64,000 bases of DNA from Taklimakanibacter deserti (GTDB lineage: Bacteria; Pseudomonadota; Alphaproteobacteria; Rhizobiales; Aestuariivirgaceae): the NCBI GenBank assembly GCA_003574785.1, contig QORU01000014.1, positions 141,678-205,677 of the forward strand, written 5' to 3'. Positions within the stretch are counted from its first letter, which is position 1. Each line of letters opens with the position of its first letter. The translations under genes and the position numbers were made by a program. The notes beneath the pieces were generated by a model, which had not been told where the DNA came from, made no database searches, and worked only from the letters and a program-made list of their open reading frames with translations. This document shows positions 18,269 to 27,042 of this stretch, piece by piece.

Positions 18269-18790
18269 TCAGGTCTCGCTGCGCTGAAGCTTCTGCGCCT
18301 TGACGAATTTCTTGACCACCCGGTCGCGCTTCAGCTTGGAGATATAGTCGATGAACAGGACGCCGTTGAGATGGTCGATCTCGTGCTGGACGCAGGTGGC
18401 GAGGACGCCCGCGCAATGCTGCTCCTTAGGCTCGCCCTGGCGGTCGAGATAGCGCACTTTGATCTCCTTGGGACGCGTCACCATGTCGAAGAATTCCGGG
18501 ATCGACAGGCAGCCTTCTTCGTAGTCCGACTCCTCCGGGCTCGACCAGGTGATCTCGGGGTTGACGAGGAACAAGGGCTGCTTTTCCTCGCCCTCCTTGG
18601 AGATGTCGATCACGACCAGGCGCTTGGGCTCGCCGATCTGGACGGCCGCGAGGCCGATTCCAGGGGCGTCATACATGGTCTCCAGCATGTCATCCATGAG
18701 CTTGCGGGTCGCCGAATCGACCGTTTTCACCGGTTTCGACACGGTCCGGAGCAAGGGATCGGGCAGGACGATGATCTCGCGTTTGGCCAT
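18269..18790 (-). CDS. def: Peptide deformylase
   Basis: The start at [10 protein letters not shown] (18790) gives 173 residues, the usual length; an upstream in-frame start would add 12 atypical residues. All three motifs are intact: [19 protein letters not shown] (metal Cys) and QHEIDHLNG (metal His pair and catalytic Glu). It removes N-formyl groups from nascent proteins and is paired with fmt. Confidence 0.96.
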   Translation of the reverse strand: MAKREIIVLPDPLLRTVSKPVKTVDSATRKLMDDMLETMYDAPGIGLAAVQIGEPKRLVVIDISKEGEEKQPLFLVNPEITWSSPEESDYEEGCLSIPEFFDMVTRPKEIKVRYLDRQGEPKEQHCAGVLATCVQHEIDHLNGVLFIDYISKLKRDRVVKKFVKAQKLQRSET

Positions 18791-18850
18791 GGTGCTTGAG
18801 ATAGGCGATGGCCGGGAAGGGGTCAATGCGGGGGCTTGGATGCCCTGATT

Positions 18851-21556
18851 TCAGGGTTTACGGGCGAGATCGAGCAAGGAGCGGGTAAGCCCGAGCTGAC
18901 GCTCGGCCCCCTGGAGGTCCACCGGCGTACCGGCGATCTGGAAGCCTTCGATGGCGCTCTGCGTGCTCCTTATGGCTTCCTCGAGATCGGCGGTGCTGTT
19001 CTTCCGGTAGCCGATGATCTGCAACACCCGACCAAGCTCGTCCTGGGTCTTGGCCCAGGCCAGCGTGGTCGATTCCTGCCGCTGCACGCTGAGGGACTCT
19101 CGGAAAGCCTTGACGGCTTCTTCCAGACGGGCCGTTCCGCTCTCACGCCGGCCGAGCTTGTAAAGCGCGCGGCCCAGATTGTATTGCGCCTCGGCCCAGC
19201 CCTCTGGATCGGTTTCGCGCGAACGGATCTCCAGCACGACGTGGAAGGCGGCGATGGCTTCTTCGAGCCTTTCCGCTGTCAGGTCATTCCCGCCAAGCGC
19301 AAGAAGGCCGGTCCCGACTTTATATTTTGCACTCGCCCAGGCATCGGGGTCACGCGCGCGCAAATCCCCGCTGAGCGCATTGCGAGAGGCTGCCTGCTTC
19401 CGCCTCGCGTCGTCGGAAAGTCGCGACGCCTCGCGCAGCGCCTTGTCGATCTTGGTCCAATATACGGGGAATCGTGTCTGCGGGGTTGCATCGAGCGCCG
19501 AACGGAACACGGAGGCCGCGTCATCGAACAGAGCGGGATCGCTCTTGAGCTTGCCCAGGGACTTGAGCACCAGCCCGAGATTATATTGGGTGACAGCCCA
19601 ATCAATCGGGGCGAGGTCGGATCGGCGCACCTCGAGTGCCGCCCGCAAGGCGGCTGCCGCCTCGTTCAGGAAGACTTCGCTGTTCTCGCGCGTCCCGATC
19701 GCATAGAGCGCTCCACCCAGATTTTGCATGGTCTGTCCCCAGCCTTCGGGGAAACCTTCACGGGTGCGCTCCGTCAACGCCGCGCGATAGGCGGCAACCG
19801 CCTGGTGCAACTTGGCGGTCCCTTGCTCTTTCCTGCCCAGCGTATGCAGCACGGTGCCGAGGCCGTGTTGCACGGCCGCCCAGTCTTGCGGCTTCGTTTT
19901 GTGATCGTACACGGAAAGCGTCGCGCGAAAGGCCTGAGCAGCCTCTTCATATCTTGTCGCGCTGTCCTCGAGGATGGCGAGCTCCAGCAGCGCGTTGCCG
20001 AGATCATATTGTGTTGCCGCCCACTGGCCCTGCGGATCGCCAGCGCGGCTTGTGAGCGCGAAGGCTTGTCGATAGACCTCGATCGACTTTTGCAGGGTTT
20101 GTTTGTCGCCTGTTTCATAGCCCTGATGTTGCAGCATCGAGGCGGCGTTCATCTTGTACTCCCAGGCCTTGTCGACATCCCATTTCTGGGCCAAGTCGAA
20201 TGCGGCTTCATAGTCCTGGGAGGCTGCGAAATAATCGAAAGCAAGGCCACCTGCACTGGCGCGCCGCGCATAGACGGCGGCATCGGCGAGGCGCTTTGCC
20301 TTGAGCTTCGCTTCCGCCCGGTCGACGGCGCCTTGCGTGGCGGCGACGCGAGTCACCGCCTGGTCGAGGAACTGCCTTGCCGTCGCGATGGCGCCTTCGG
20401 CAATGGCGCGGTCCGCCGCGGCGGCGAGACGGGTGATCTCGGGGTCATCGGCTTCGAGTGCCTTGCGCTCCGCCATCATCGTCTTGAGCTTATGGGCCTG
20501 ATCGCGCAGGAGCTTCTCCAAAGCTTCCGGATCTTGCGGCATCTGCTTCTCGCCGAGAGCCCTGAGCACGCCATAGAGCGCATCGAGCGGCACACCGCCG
20601 TCCTTGGCGATGGTCTCGACCTGCAGCCGGCCGGCATCGGGCAAGGCGGCGATGGTGAGCAGCAGCTGGCGGCGCTCGCCGGTGATCAGCGCTTCTTCGC
20701 CTTTGGGTTCCTCAGGCGTTGCGCCGAAATAGAGGAGTCGCCTCAGGCTCTCATTCACCCAGGGCCGCTGCCGGCCTTGCGTCTTGAGATAGACCTCTTC
20801 CGTCACCATGCGCATGACGGTGCCGAATTCGGCCCCCTTCATCGCCGAGAGGTGGCGGATGAGGGCCGCGGCATAGGGGCTGTTGGCCCCTTCCGCGCCG
20901 TCGAGCGCCGCATGGCCGGGCTCGGCGGCATAGCCGATGACGATGCCAAGCGTATCCGTCGCGGCTGTCGCTTCAACCGGCACGGCGCCCTTGGGCGCGC
21001 CGAGGCCGGTCGCGCCGATGGGCACGCCCGGCGAGGCAGCTTCCGTCTTGACCAGCGTGCCCGGCGGGAACGGATTGGTGCGGCAGGCATCGATGAGGAG
21101 GATGGTGACCGGCACGCTCTGCCTGATCTTCTCGATCGTCGCCGACAAGGGGGCCAGGCGCTCGCCGGCATCCTCGAGTGCTGCAAGATCGGCATCGACG
21201 GGGAGCAGGTAGTTCTCGCCGCCAGCCTCGATGCCATGGCCGGAATAATAGATGAGCGCGACGTCGGCACCTTCGGCATCCTCGGCGAAGCGCTCGAGAT
21301 CGCGCTTCAGTTTCACCGCATCCCGGTCGGCCACAGTCCTCGCCTCGAAACCGAGACCGGTCAGAAGTTGGGTCAAAGCGCGCGCATCATTACCGGTATT
21401 GGCGAGCGGTGGCAGATGGCGATACCCCGATTGCCCGATTACCAGGGCGACGCCGTTCAGCCGCGGCGCCTCCTCGGCCAGCGCGAGCGAAAAGGCGAGG
21501 CCGAACCACAGCAGGGCTGCGCAGAGGAGGGCCGGGATCTTGGGTCTTGCCGTCAT
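18851..21556 (-). CDS. Secreted caspase-like (C14) protein with tetratricopeptide-like repeats
   Basis: From the ATG at 21556 the protein is about 901 residues; in-frame starts up to 21613 exist. A signal peptide (about residues 1-27) precedes a caspase p20-like domain with the dyad His107 (IYYSGHGIE) and Cys158 (LLIDACRTNPF). After a linker the C-terminal half is a series of TPR-like helices with recurring motifs such as WAATQYDLGNAL, WAVTQYNLGLVL and WAEAQYNLGRAL. It is probably a periplasmic metacaspase/orthocaspase-like protease or a scaffold. Its target is unknown. It does not belong to the def-fmt operon functionally. Confidence 0.85.
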   Translation of the reverse strand: MTARPKIPALLCAALLWFGLAFSLALAEEAPRLNGVALVIGQSGYRHLPPLANTGNDARALTQLLTGLGFEARTVADRDAVKLKRDLERFAEDAEGADVALIYYSGHGIEAGGENYLLPVDADLAALEDAGERLAPLSATIEKIRQSVPVTILLIDACRTNPFPPGTLVKTEAASPGVPIGATGLGAPKGAVPVEATAATDTLGIVIGYAAEPGHAALDGAEGANSPYAAALIRHLSAMKGAEFGTVMRMVTEEVYLKTQGRQRPWVNESLRRLLYFGATPEEPKGEEALITGERRQLLLTIAALPDAGRLQVETIAKDGGVPLDALYGVLRALGEKQMPQDPEALEKLLRDQAHKLKTMMAERKALEADDPEITRLAAAADRAIAEGAIATARQFLDQAVTRVAATQGAVDRAEAKLKAKRLADAAVYARRASAGGLAFDYFAASQDYEAAFDLAQKWDVDKAWEYKMNAASMLQHQGYETGDKQTLQKSIEVYRQAFALTSRAGDPQGQWAATQYDLGNALLELAILEDSATRYEEAAQAFRATLSVYDHKTKPQDWAAVQHGLGTVLHTLGRKEQGTAKLHQAVAAYRAALTERTREGFPEGWGQTMQNLGGALYAIGTRENSEVFLNEAAAALRAALEVRRSDLAPIDWAVTQYNLGLVLKSLGKLKSDPALFDDAASVFRSALDATPQTRFPVYWTKIDKALREASRLSDDARRKQAASRNALSGDLRARDPDAWASAKYKVGTGLLALGGNDLTAERLEEAIAAFHVVLEIRSRETDPEGWAEAQYNLGRALYKLGRRESGTARLEEAVKAFRESLSVQRQESTTLAWAKTQDELGRVLQIIGYRKNSTADLEEAIRSTQSAIEGFQIAGTPVDLQGAERQLGLTRSLLDLARKP

Positions 21557-21701
21557 GGACCGATCCGCCATCAGAGGAGCGGCTATTGGCCATCCTTGCC
21601 GTGGCGTCATCATGACAGCCCAAAGGCGCGGTCAAGGCAAGAGCGAAGGAACCCTCTCCGTTGCCGGAAAGGGCTGCAGGTCGGTTCAGCCTATCGAGCG
21701 A

Positions 21702-22022
21702 TCAGACCCCGGGCGGGCAGCGCTTCTCATGAAGGAGTATATCGGTCTTGATGCAGTCTTCGGGTGCGGCGGCGGTCGGCGTGACCGCCGGTTCGACGGC
21801 CTCCGGCGCGCTGGCTTCAGGCGCGCTGGCTTCGGGAGCAGCGGTGGTTTCAAGGGTGACGCCTTCCGGACACCGTTTCTCATGGAATTGCACCAATGTG
21901 ACGATGCAGCCTTCCTGCGCGGATGCGCCCGAAAACTGAGCGCTTGCGCCGGTGTAAAGCAGGGCTGTCGCCGCTCCGGCGAGACACATTCCTAAGAATG
22001 AGCCTAAGAATGAGAGTTTCAT
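21702..22022 (-). CDS. Small secreted protein with two Cys-flanked HEKRCP repeats
   Basis: The 106-residue protein begins with a signal peptide (residues about 1-28) and a GAGG ribosome site lies just upstream. Two homologous segments, CIVTLVQFHEKRCPEGV and CIKTDILLHEKRCPPGV, are joined by a PEASAPEA-type low-complexity linker of about 35 residues. Each segment has two cysteines, suggesting a small disulfide loop. I do not recognise the family. It is a real gene by signal peptide, ribosome site and internal repeat. Confidence 0.7.
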   Translation of the reverse strand: MKLSFLGSFLGMCLAGAATALLYTGASAQFSGASAQEGCIVTLVQFHEKRCPEGVTLETTAAPEASAPEASAPEAVEPAVTPTAAAPEDCIKTDILLHEKRCPPGV

Positions 22023-22158
22023 GTTTTTTCCTCCTTTATGAGCACATGGACACCGCGCTTACCCTGGGGCAGCGAGGCGGTGCGATGGGGAGTCAACGGC
22101 TATCTGAGCCTCTGGGTCCAACCGACTTGCCTTTTGCCGGTCAAGGCCCGATATAGGC

Positions 22159-22260
22159 GGCGGGAGGTTGGCGGCGGACGTGTCGCTCGCCAACCGGGTC
22201 AGGTCCGGAAGGAAGCAGCCCTAACGAGTTTGGTACGGGTTGCCCGTCCAGCCTCCCGCC
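22159..22260 (+). ncRNA. ffs: Small bacterial signal recognition particle RNA (4.5S type)
   Basis: The hallmark apical region GTCAGGTCCGGAAGGAAGCA (from about 22198) with the GGAAGCAGCC loop is intact. The outer ends GGCGGGAGGTTG (22159-22170) and CAGCCTCCCGCC (22249-22260) pair to close the hairpin, giving about 102 nt. It forms the SRP core with Ffh for membrane protein targeting. It lies directly upstream of dnaX. The strand is defined by the GGUCCGGAAGGAAGCAGCC motif. Ends are estimates. Confidence 0.95.
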
Positions 22261-22284
22261 TAACCATAACCGGCAGGCTCGCCA

Positions 22285-23985
22285 GTGACCGAAGAGACAA
22301 GCGGCGCGAGCGCCCACGGTTATCGCGTTCTCGCCCGCAAATACCGCCCCCAGACCTTTGCCGACCTGATCGGCCAGGAAGCGGTCGTGCGCACCTTGTC
22401 CAACGCCTTCGCCACCGGCCGCATCGCCCAGGCCTATATGCTGACCGGGGTCAGGGGGGTGGGCAAGACGACGACCGCCCGCCTCATCGCCCGCGCCCTC
22501 AATTACCCGGGCGGTCCCTCGATCGACATGCCGGAAGTGACGCCCGACTGCGAAGCCATCCTCGAATCCCGCCATATCGACGTGATCGAGATGGACGCCG
22601 CTTCCAATACCGGCGTCGATGACGTGCGCGAGATCATCGAGGGCGTGCGCTATGCCCCGGTCCAGGCGCGCTACAAGGTCTATATCATCGACGAAGTGCA
22701 CATGCTGTCGAAGAACGCCTTCAACGCGCTCTTGAAGACGCTGGAAGAGCCGCCGCCGCATGTGAAATTCATCTTCGCCACCACCGAAATCCGCAAAGTG
22801 CCGGTCACCATCCTGTCGCGCTGCCAGCGCTTCGACTTGCGGCGCATGGAGACGCAAGTGCTGATGCAGCTCTTCGCCAAGGTCGCCAAAGCCGAGAAGG
22901 TGGCGATCGAGGACGAGGCCTTGCGCATGATCGCCCGTGCCGCCGAGGGCTCGGCCCGCGACGGCCTGTCGCTCCTCGACCAGGCGATCGCCTATGGCAG
23001 CGAAGAAGTGAAGGCGGCCGAGGTCGGCGCCATGCTGGGCCTCATCGACCGGGCGCGGGTCATCGATTTGTTCGATGCGGTGATGCGGGGCGACGCCGCG
23101 GCCGCGATCAAGGAGATCGAAGCGCAGCATGAGGCGGGCGGCGACCCGCACACGATGCTGAGCGACCTCGCCGATTTCGTCCATTGGGTGACGCGCCTCA
23201 AGGTGGCGCCCAGTGCCGCGGCCGATGCCTCGCGCAGCGAGGCCGAGCGGGTGCGCGGGCGCGAGCATGCCGAGAAGATTTCCATGCCGCATCTGACCCG
23301 CGCCTGGCAGATGCTGCTGAAAGGCCTGAAGGAGATCGAGCTCCATTCCGATCAACTGATGGCGGCCGAGATGGTGCTCATTCGCCTGAGTTACGCGGCA
23401 AGCCTGCCAACGGGTGAGGACCTGGTGCGGCTCGCACGCGAGACGGCGCCGCCCTCGCGCGACGAGCGCCCGTCGCCGCGGCCCGAGCGGGACATCCCGC
23501 CACCCACTGTCGAGGATGGCCAGCTCGCAGTGGCGTCAGAGCCGCAAGAGCGCCAGCCGGCGGAGCGCCCCCGAGAGACCCGTCCCTTCGCTCATTTGCG
23601 CGACGTCGTGGCCTATATCGGCGAGAAGCGCGACATCAAGCTCAAGAACCAGGTCGAGACGCTGATGCGGCCCATAAGGGTGAGCCCCGGCCAGATCGAG
23701 GTGGCGCTCGAGGCTTCCGCACCGCCTGGTCTCCCGGGCGAGCTCGCGCGCAAGCTCGAAGCCTGGACGCAGATGCGCTGGATGGTGCTGGTGACGAAGG
23801 ACGGCGGCGAGAAGCCGCTCGCCCAGCAGAACAAGGACCAGCGCGACACGATCTTCCGCGAGACCCGCGAGCATCCCGATGTGCAGGCGATCCTCAAGCG
23901 CTTCCCCGGCGCCGAGATCGTCGATGTGCGCGATTTTGATGCGGCCGCACCCCTGGCCGATGACCCAGCAGCTGAGAAGGATTGA
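22285..23985 (+). CDS. dnaX: DNA polymerase III subunit gamma/tau
   Basis: The 566-residue protein starts with GTG at 22285. The AAA+ clamp-loader domain shows ARKYRPQTFADLIGQ, Walker A GVRGVGKTT, Walker B YIIDEVHMLS and the SRC sensor in ILSRCQRFDLRR. The Cys-rich zinc loop seen in enterobacterial DnaX is reduced to one Cys (PDCEAI), which I recall as common in alphaproteobacteria. The C-terminal third is the tau-like domain. No A-rich slippery heptamer was noticed. It is followed by ybaB and recR in one operon. Confidence 0.97.
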   Translation: MTEETSGASAHGYRVLARKYRPQTFADLIGQEAVVRTLSNAFATGRIAQAYMLTGVRGVGKTTTARLIARALNYPGGPSIDMPEVTPDCEAILESRHIDVIEMDAASNTGVDDVREIIEGVRYAPVQARYKVYIIDEVHMLSKNAFNALLKTLEEPPPHVKFIFATTEIRKVPVTILSRCQRFDLRRMETQVLMQLFAKVAKAEKVAIEDEALRMIARAAEGSARDGLSLLDQAIAYGSEEVKAAEVGAMLGLIDRARVIDLFDAVMRGDAAAAIKEIEAQHEAGGDPHTMLSDLADFVHWVTRLKVAPSAAADASRSEAERVRGREHAEKISMPHLTRAWQMLLKGLKEIELHSDQLMAAEMVLIRLSYAASLPTGEDLVRLARETAPPSRDERPSPRPERDIPPPTVEDGQLAVASEPQERQPAERPRETRPFAHLRDVVAYIGEKRDIKLKNQVETLMRPIRVSPGQIEVALEASAPPGLPGELARKLEAWTQMRWMVLVTKDGGEKPLAQQNKDQRDTIFRETREHPDVQAILKRFPGAEIVDVRDFDAAAPLADDPAAEKD

Positions 23986-23993
23986 GACGAGAG

Positions 23994-24317
23994 ATGAAGA
24001 ATCTTGGCGCCATGATGAAGCAGGTGCAGGAGATGCAGGCCCGCATGCAGGACATGCAGGCGAAGCTCGGCCAGATGACGGTCACCGGGCAATCGGGCGG
24101 CGGTCTGGTGAAGGTGACGCTCAACGGCAAGGGCACGCTGACCGGGACCGAGATCGACCAGAGCCTGCTCAAGGCGGAGGAGAAGGAGATCCTCGAGGAC
24201 CTGATCGTCGCCGCCCATGCCGACGCCAAGGGCAGGCTCGAGCAGCTTTTGGCCGAGGAGATGAAATCGATCACCGGCGGGTTGCCCTTGCCGCCCGGAT
24301 TCCAGCTGCCGTTCTGA
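23994..24317 (+). CDS. YbaB/EbfC family nucleoid-associated protein
   Basis: The 107-residue protein starts [19 protein letters not shown] and has the family's central [18 protein letters not shown] strands. The ATG at 23994 is preferred over an upstream in-frame codon. Members are DNA-binding dimers encoded between dnaX and recR in most bacteria, exactly as here. The C-terminal LPPGFQLPF ending is typical. Confidence 0.93.
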   Translation: MKNLGAMMKQVQEMQARMQDMQAKLGQMTVTGQSGGGLVKVTLNGKGTLTGTEIDQSLLKAEEKEILEDLIVAAHADAKGRLEQLLAEEMKSITGGLPLPPGFQLPF

Positions 24318-24330
24318 CCCAGGGATCCAT

Positions 24331-24933
24331 ATGCGGCGCACCACCGGCCCCGAGATCGAGCGGCTCATCCAGGTCCTGGCCAAGCTGCCGGGGCTCGGGC
24401 CGCGCTCGGCCCGCCGCGCCGCCCTCCATCTCATCAAGAACCGCGAGAAGCTCCTGGTGCCCTTGACCTCGGCGCTCGAGGAAGCGCTGGACAAGGTCAC
24501 CGTCTGCTCCGAATGCGGCAATGTCGACACCAGCGATCCTTGCACTCTGTGCCGCGATCCGCGCCGCGACCGAACCGTGATCTGCGTCGTCGAGGAAGTG
24601 GGCGACCTGTGGGCGCTGGAGCGGGCGGGCGCCTGGAGCGGGCTCTATCATGTGCTGGGCGGAACGCTCTCGGCCGTCGAGGGGGTGCGCCCTGAGGATC
24701 TCTCCATTGCCCGGCTCGTCGAGCGGGCAGGGCATGAAGGCGTCAAGGAAGTGGTGCTCGCCGTCAATGCGACCGTCGAGGGCCAGACGACGGCGCATTA
24801 TATCATCGACCGATTGAAGGATCTGAACGTCGCCACATCGAGGCTCGCCCATGGCGTGCCGGTCGGCGGCGAGCTCGACTATCTCGACGAAGGCACGCTC
24901 ACCCAGGCGATGCGGGCAAGGCGGCCGTTTTGA
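24331..24933 (+). CDS. recR: Recombination mediator RecR
   Basis: The 200-residue protein has the N-terminal helix-hairpin-helix ([19 protein letters not shown]), a four-Cys zinc motif ([16 protein letters not shown]), and a Toprim domain beginning [15 protein letters not shown]. It acts with RecF/RecO in loading RecA at gaps. It closes the dnaX-ybaB-recR operon. Confidence 0.97.
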   Translation: MRRTTGPEIERLIQVLAKLPGLGPRSARRAALHLIKNREKLLVPLTSALEEALDKVTVCSECGNVDTSDPCTLCRDPRRDRTVICVVEEVGDLWALERAGAWSGLYHVLGGTLSAVEGVRPEDLSIARLVERAGHEGVKEVVLAVNATVEGQTTAHYIIDRLKDLNVATSRLAHGVPVGGELDYLDEGTLTQAMRARRPF

Positions 24934-24940
24934 CTTACCA

Positions 24941-25064
24941 CCCTCTCCCCGCAAGCGACCTTGCTCCGCCGAAGCGAAGCACCTTGCTCCATCGAAGCGA
25001 AGCACCTTGCTCCATCGAAGCGAAATCTCGGCTTCGCGAAGGCGAGAGCGCCGCGGGGAGAGGG
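24941..25064. repeat. Palindromic intergenic element with an internal 23-base tandem repeat
   Basis: Outer arms CCCTCTCCCCGC (24941-24952) and GCGGGGAGAGGG (25053-25064) are perfect inverted repeats. Inside, a 23-base unit beginning TTGCTCC(GC/AT)CGAAGCGAA occurs at 24961, 24984 and 25007 (last copy shortened). It resembles the short palindromic repeats of rhizobial genomes and lies between convergent recR and the methyltransferase gene, where it could also terminate both. Confidence 0.7.
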
Positions 25065-25072
25065 TTAAAACG

Positions 25073-25591
25073 TCAGCTCTGCTCGGTCTTTTCCGCTGGC
25101 GGCGTTGCTTCCTTGAAGGTCTCTTCCTCGATGCGGATGCGCCAATAGAGGATGGCGGCATTGGCGATCGAGAAGCCGATCGCATACCACAACATGCCGA
25201 AGACCATGGGCAGCACGAAGATCTCGAGCGCCACGACGATGTAATTGGGATGGCGCAGATAGCGATAGGGGCCCCGGGCGACGAGGGGCTCGCCCGGCAT
25301 GACGATGATGCGCGTCGTCCAGCGATCGCCGAGCGCCGCCACCACCCAGCCGCGCAGGGCTTCGATCGCCAGATAGACGAAGAGCCAGGTCCAGTTCACC
25401 TCATTGTCGCGCGCATAGATCCACAGGCCGATGATCCAGGCGGCGTGGAGGACGACGATCAGCCAGTAATGGCCGCTGCCCGCCTCATAGCCGCCGCGCG
25501 CGAGGAGGCGATGGGTATTGCGCCGCGCGATATAGAGCTCGACCAGGCGCTGCAGCGTGACGAGCGAGAGGATAGTGAAATTGAGCCACAT
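25073..25591 (-). CDS. Isoprenylcysteine carboxyl methyltransferase-like membrane protein
   Basis: The 172-residue protein has about four membrane helices and the C-terminal ICMT signature ARGPYRYLRHPNYIVVALE, which binds SAM. Bacterial members lie beside type III polyketide synthase genes, as here, and O-methylate alkylresorcinol or pyrone products. It is downstream of the synthase on the same strand, separated by 237 bases that carry repeats. Confidence 0.88.
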   Translation of the reverse strand: MWLNFTILSLVTLQRLVELYIARRNTHRLLARGGYEAGSGHYWLIVVLHAAWIIGLWIYARDNEVNWTWLFVYLAIEALRGWVVAALGDRWTTRIIVMPGEPLVARGPYRYLRHPNYIVVALEIFVLPMVFGMLWYAIGFSIANAAILYWRIRIEEETFKEATPPAEKTEQS

Positions 25592-25630
25592 CAGGAGGAA
25601 ACTCTAAAGGTAAGGCGCCTCACTTCACTT

Positions 25631-25790
25631 CCCTTCTCCCGCGCGCAGCGTGGGAGAAGGTGGCCGAAGGCCGGATGAGGGCTCTTTCGCGCAATGCACT
25701 CAGATTTCAACGGGTATTCCTTGTACAGACAAAGAGCCCTCACCCGCCCTTCGGGCACCCTCTCCCATTGCTTCGCAACGGGAGAGGGGG
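25631..25790. repeat. Two facing copies of a rhizobial-type palindromic repeat
   Basis: One copy (about 25631-25688, CCCTTCTCCC..GAGGGCTCTTTC) and an inverted copy (about 25730-25790, AAAGAGCCCTCACCC..GGGAGAGGG) face each other across about 40 unique bases. Each also contains its own hairpin (CCGAAGG-type and GCCCTTCGGGC). They sit between the type III synthase and the methyltransferase gene and could form a long hairpin in the transcript. Confidence 0.7.
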
Positions 25791-25828
25791 GAAGATCGGA
25801 GATGGCTTGCTCGCTCGATGATCAGGCA

Positions 25829-26869
25829 TTAGCAGACCATCGTGGCGAAGCTCGAGGTGAAGCCGGGGCCCAAGGCGCTCAGGAAGCGCCGGCCGGTGAA
25901 GGGCTTCTTCAGCGCTTCATTGAGGACGAAGAGCAAGGTCGGCGCCGACATGTTGCCGTGATCGGCGAGCACCTGGCGCTCGAGCTCGAGCGTTCCCTGG
26001 TCGAGATGGAAAGCCTGTTCGAGGGCCGCGATCACCTTGGCGCCGCCCGGATGGAAGACGAACTGGTCGATGTCCTCGACGTCGAGGCCGTTGCGGCCAA
26101 GGAAGGTGTCGGCAGCACCACGCAGTTCCTGGGTCACGAAATCGGGGATGCGCTGCGAGAAGATGGCGCCGAAACCTTGCGGGTCCATGCGCCAGCCCAT
26201 GATGTCGAGCGTGTCGGGCCAGCTGTGCTCGCCCGAGAACTCGATGGCGCCGAGACCGTCCTTCGCCTTGCCGGAGAGGACGCAAGCCGCGGCACCATCG
26301 CCGAAAAGGGCGGTCGCGATGATGTTCGACTTGGTCATCTCGTCCGGGCGGAAGGCCAGGGTGCACAATTCGATAACCACCAGGAGCACATTCGAGGCCG
26401 GCGCCTGGGCGAGGCGCGCGGCGAGCGAAAGCCCGGTGGCGCCGCCGGCACAGCCAAGGCCGAAGACCGGGATGCGGCTCACGGTCCGGGGGAAACCCAA
26501 TTCATGCATGACCCGCGCCTCGATCGAGGGGGTAGCGATGCCGGTCGAGCTCACGGTCACGATCGTGTCGATCTCGCCCGGATCGATATCGGTCTGCTCG
26601 AGCGCCGCCTTGGCGGCCTTGCGGAAGAGATCGGTGGCGCCCTCGATATAGGCGGCCGTGCGCTCGGGCCAGCCCTGTTCCTGGCGGAACCAGCTATAAG
26701 GCCTTACCGATTGCCGCTTCCTGATGCCGGTATTGGCGAAAACCGGCATGAGGCGCTCGAAATCCTGATGCCGGCCGGAGAAGATCCTGGTCGCCTCACC
26801 GATGACATCCTCGGTGCGCAATTCGAAAGGTGGACTTGCAGTCGCTACGGCCATCAGCTGGCTGCGCAT
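25829..26869 (-). CDS. Type III polyketide synthase (chalcone/stilbene synthase family)
   Basis: With the start at 26869 (GAGAGG six bases upstream) the protein has 346 residues, the usual length. The catalytic triad is visible as Cys140 (FGLGCAGG), His in VFHPGG and Asn in DHGNMSAPT. The enzyme condenses malonyl-CoA units onto an acyl starter to give alkylpyrones, alkylresorcinols or similar. The starter cannot be predicted. It is paired with the ICMT-like gene downstream. Confidence 0.93.
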   Translation of the reverse strand: MRSQLMAVATASPPFELRTEDVIGEATRIFSGRHQDFERLMPVFANTGIRKRQSVRPYSWFRQEQGWPERTAAYIEGATDLFRKAAKAALEQTDIDPGEIDTIVTVSSTGIATPSIEARVMHELGFPRTVSRIPVFGLGCAGGATGLSLAARLAQAPASNVLLVVIELCTLAFRPDEMTKSNIIATALFGDGAAACVLSGKAKDGLGAIEFSGEHSWPDTLDIMGWRMDPQGFGAIFSQRIPDFVTQELRGAADTFLGRNGLDVEDIDQFVFHPGGAKVIAALEQAFHLDQGTLELERQVLADHGNMSAPTLLFVLNEALKKPFTGRRFLSALGPGFTSSFATMVC

Positions 26870-27042
26870 GAGTTGCCTCTCTGTTTTGGACGGATTCGCC
26901 CCATTGGTTCCCGCCTCTACTCTAGCGGAAACTATTTCCTGCGCCACATTCCTATTACGCCCCCGGAGCATGGCTTGTTTCCTTCTCCACAAACTTTCAT
27001 TTTGGCAGAAAGTTGAGGGAATTCAGGGGCGACCCGGGTAGC

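Noticed and set aside
18836..21751. A 971-codon open frame on the plus strand opposite the caspase-like gene
   Set aside because: It is the antisense shadow of a GC-rich gene. The minus-strand frame has a signal peptide, catalytic motifs and TPR-like repeats, while the plus frame has no recognisable domain.
24961..25026. CRISPR-like repeats
   Set aside because: Three adjacent 23-base units without unique spacers are simple tandem repeats; no cas genes are present.
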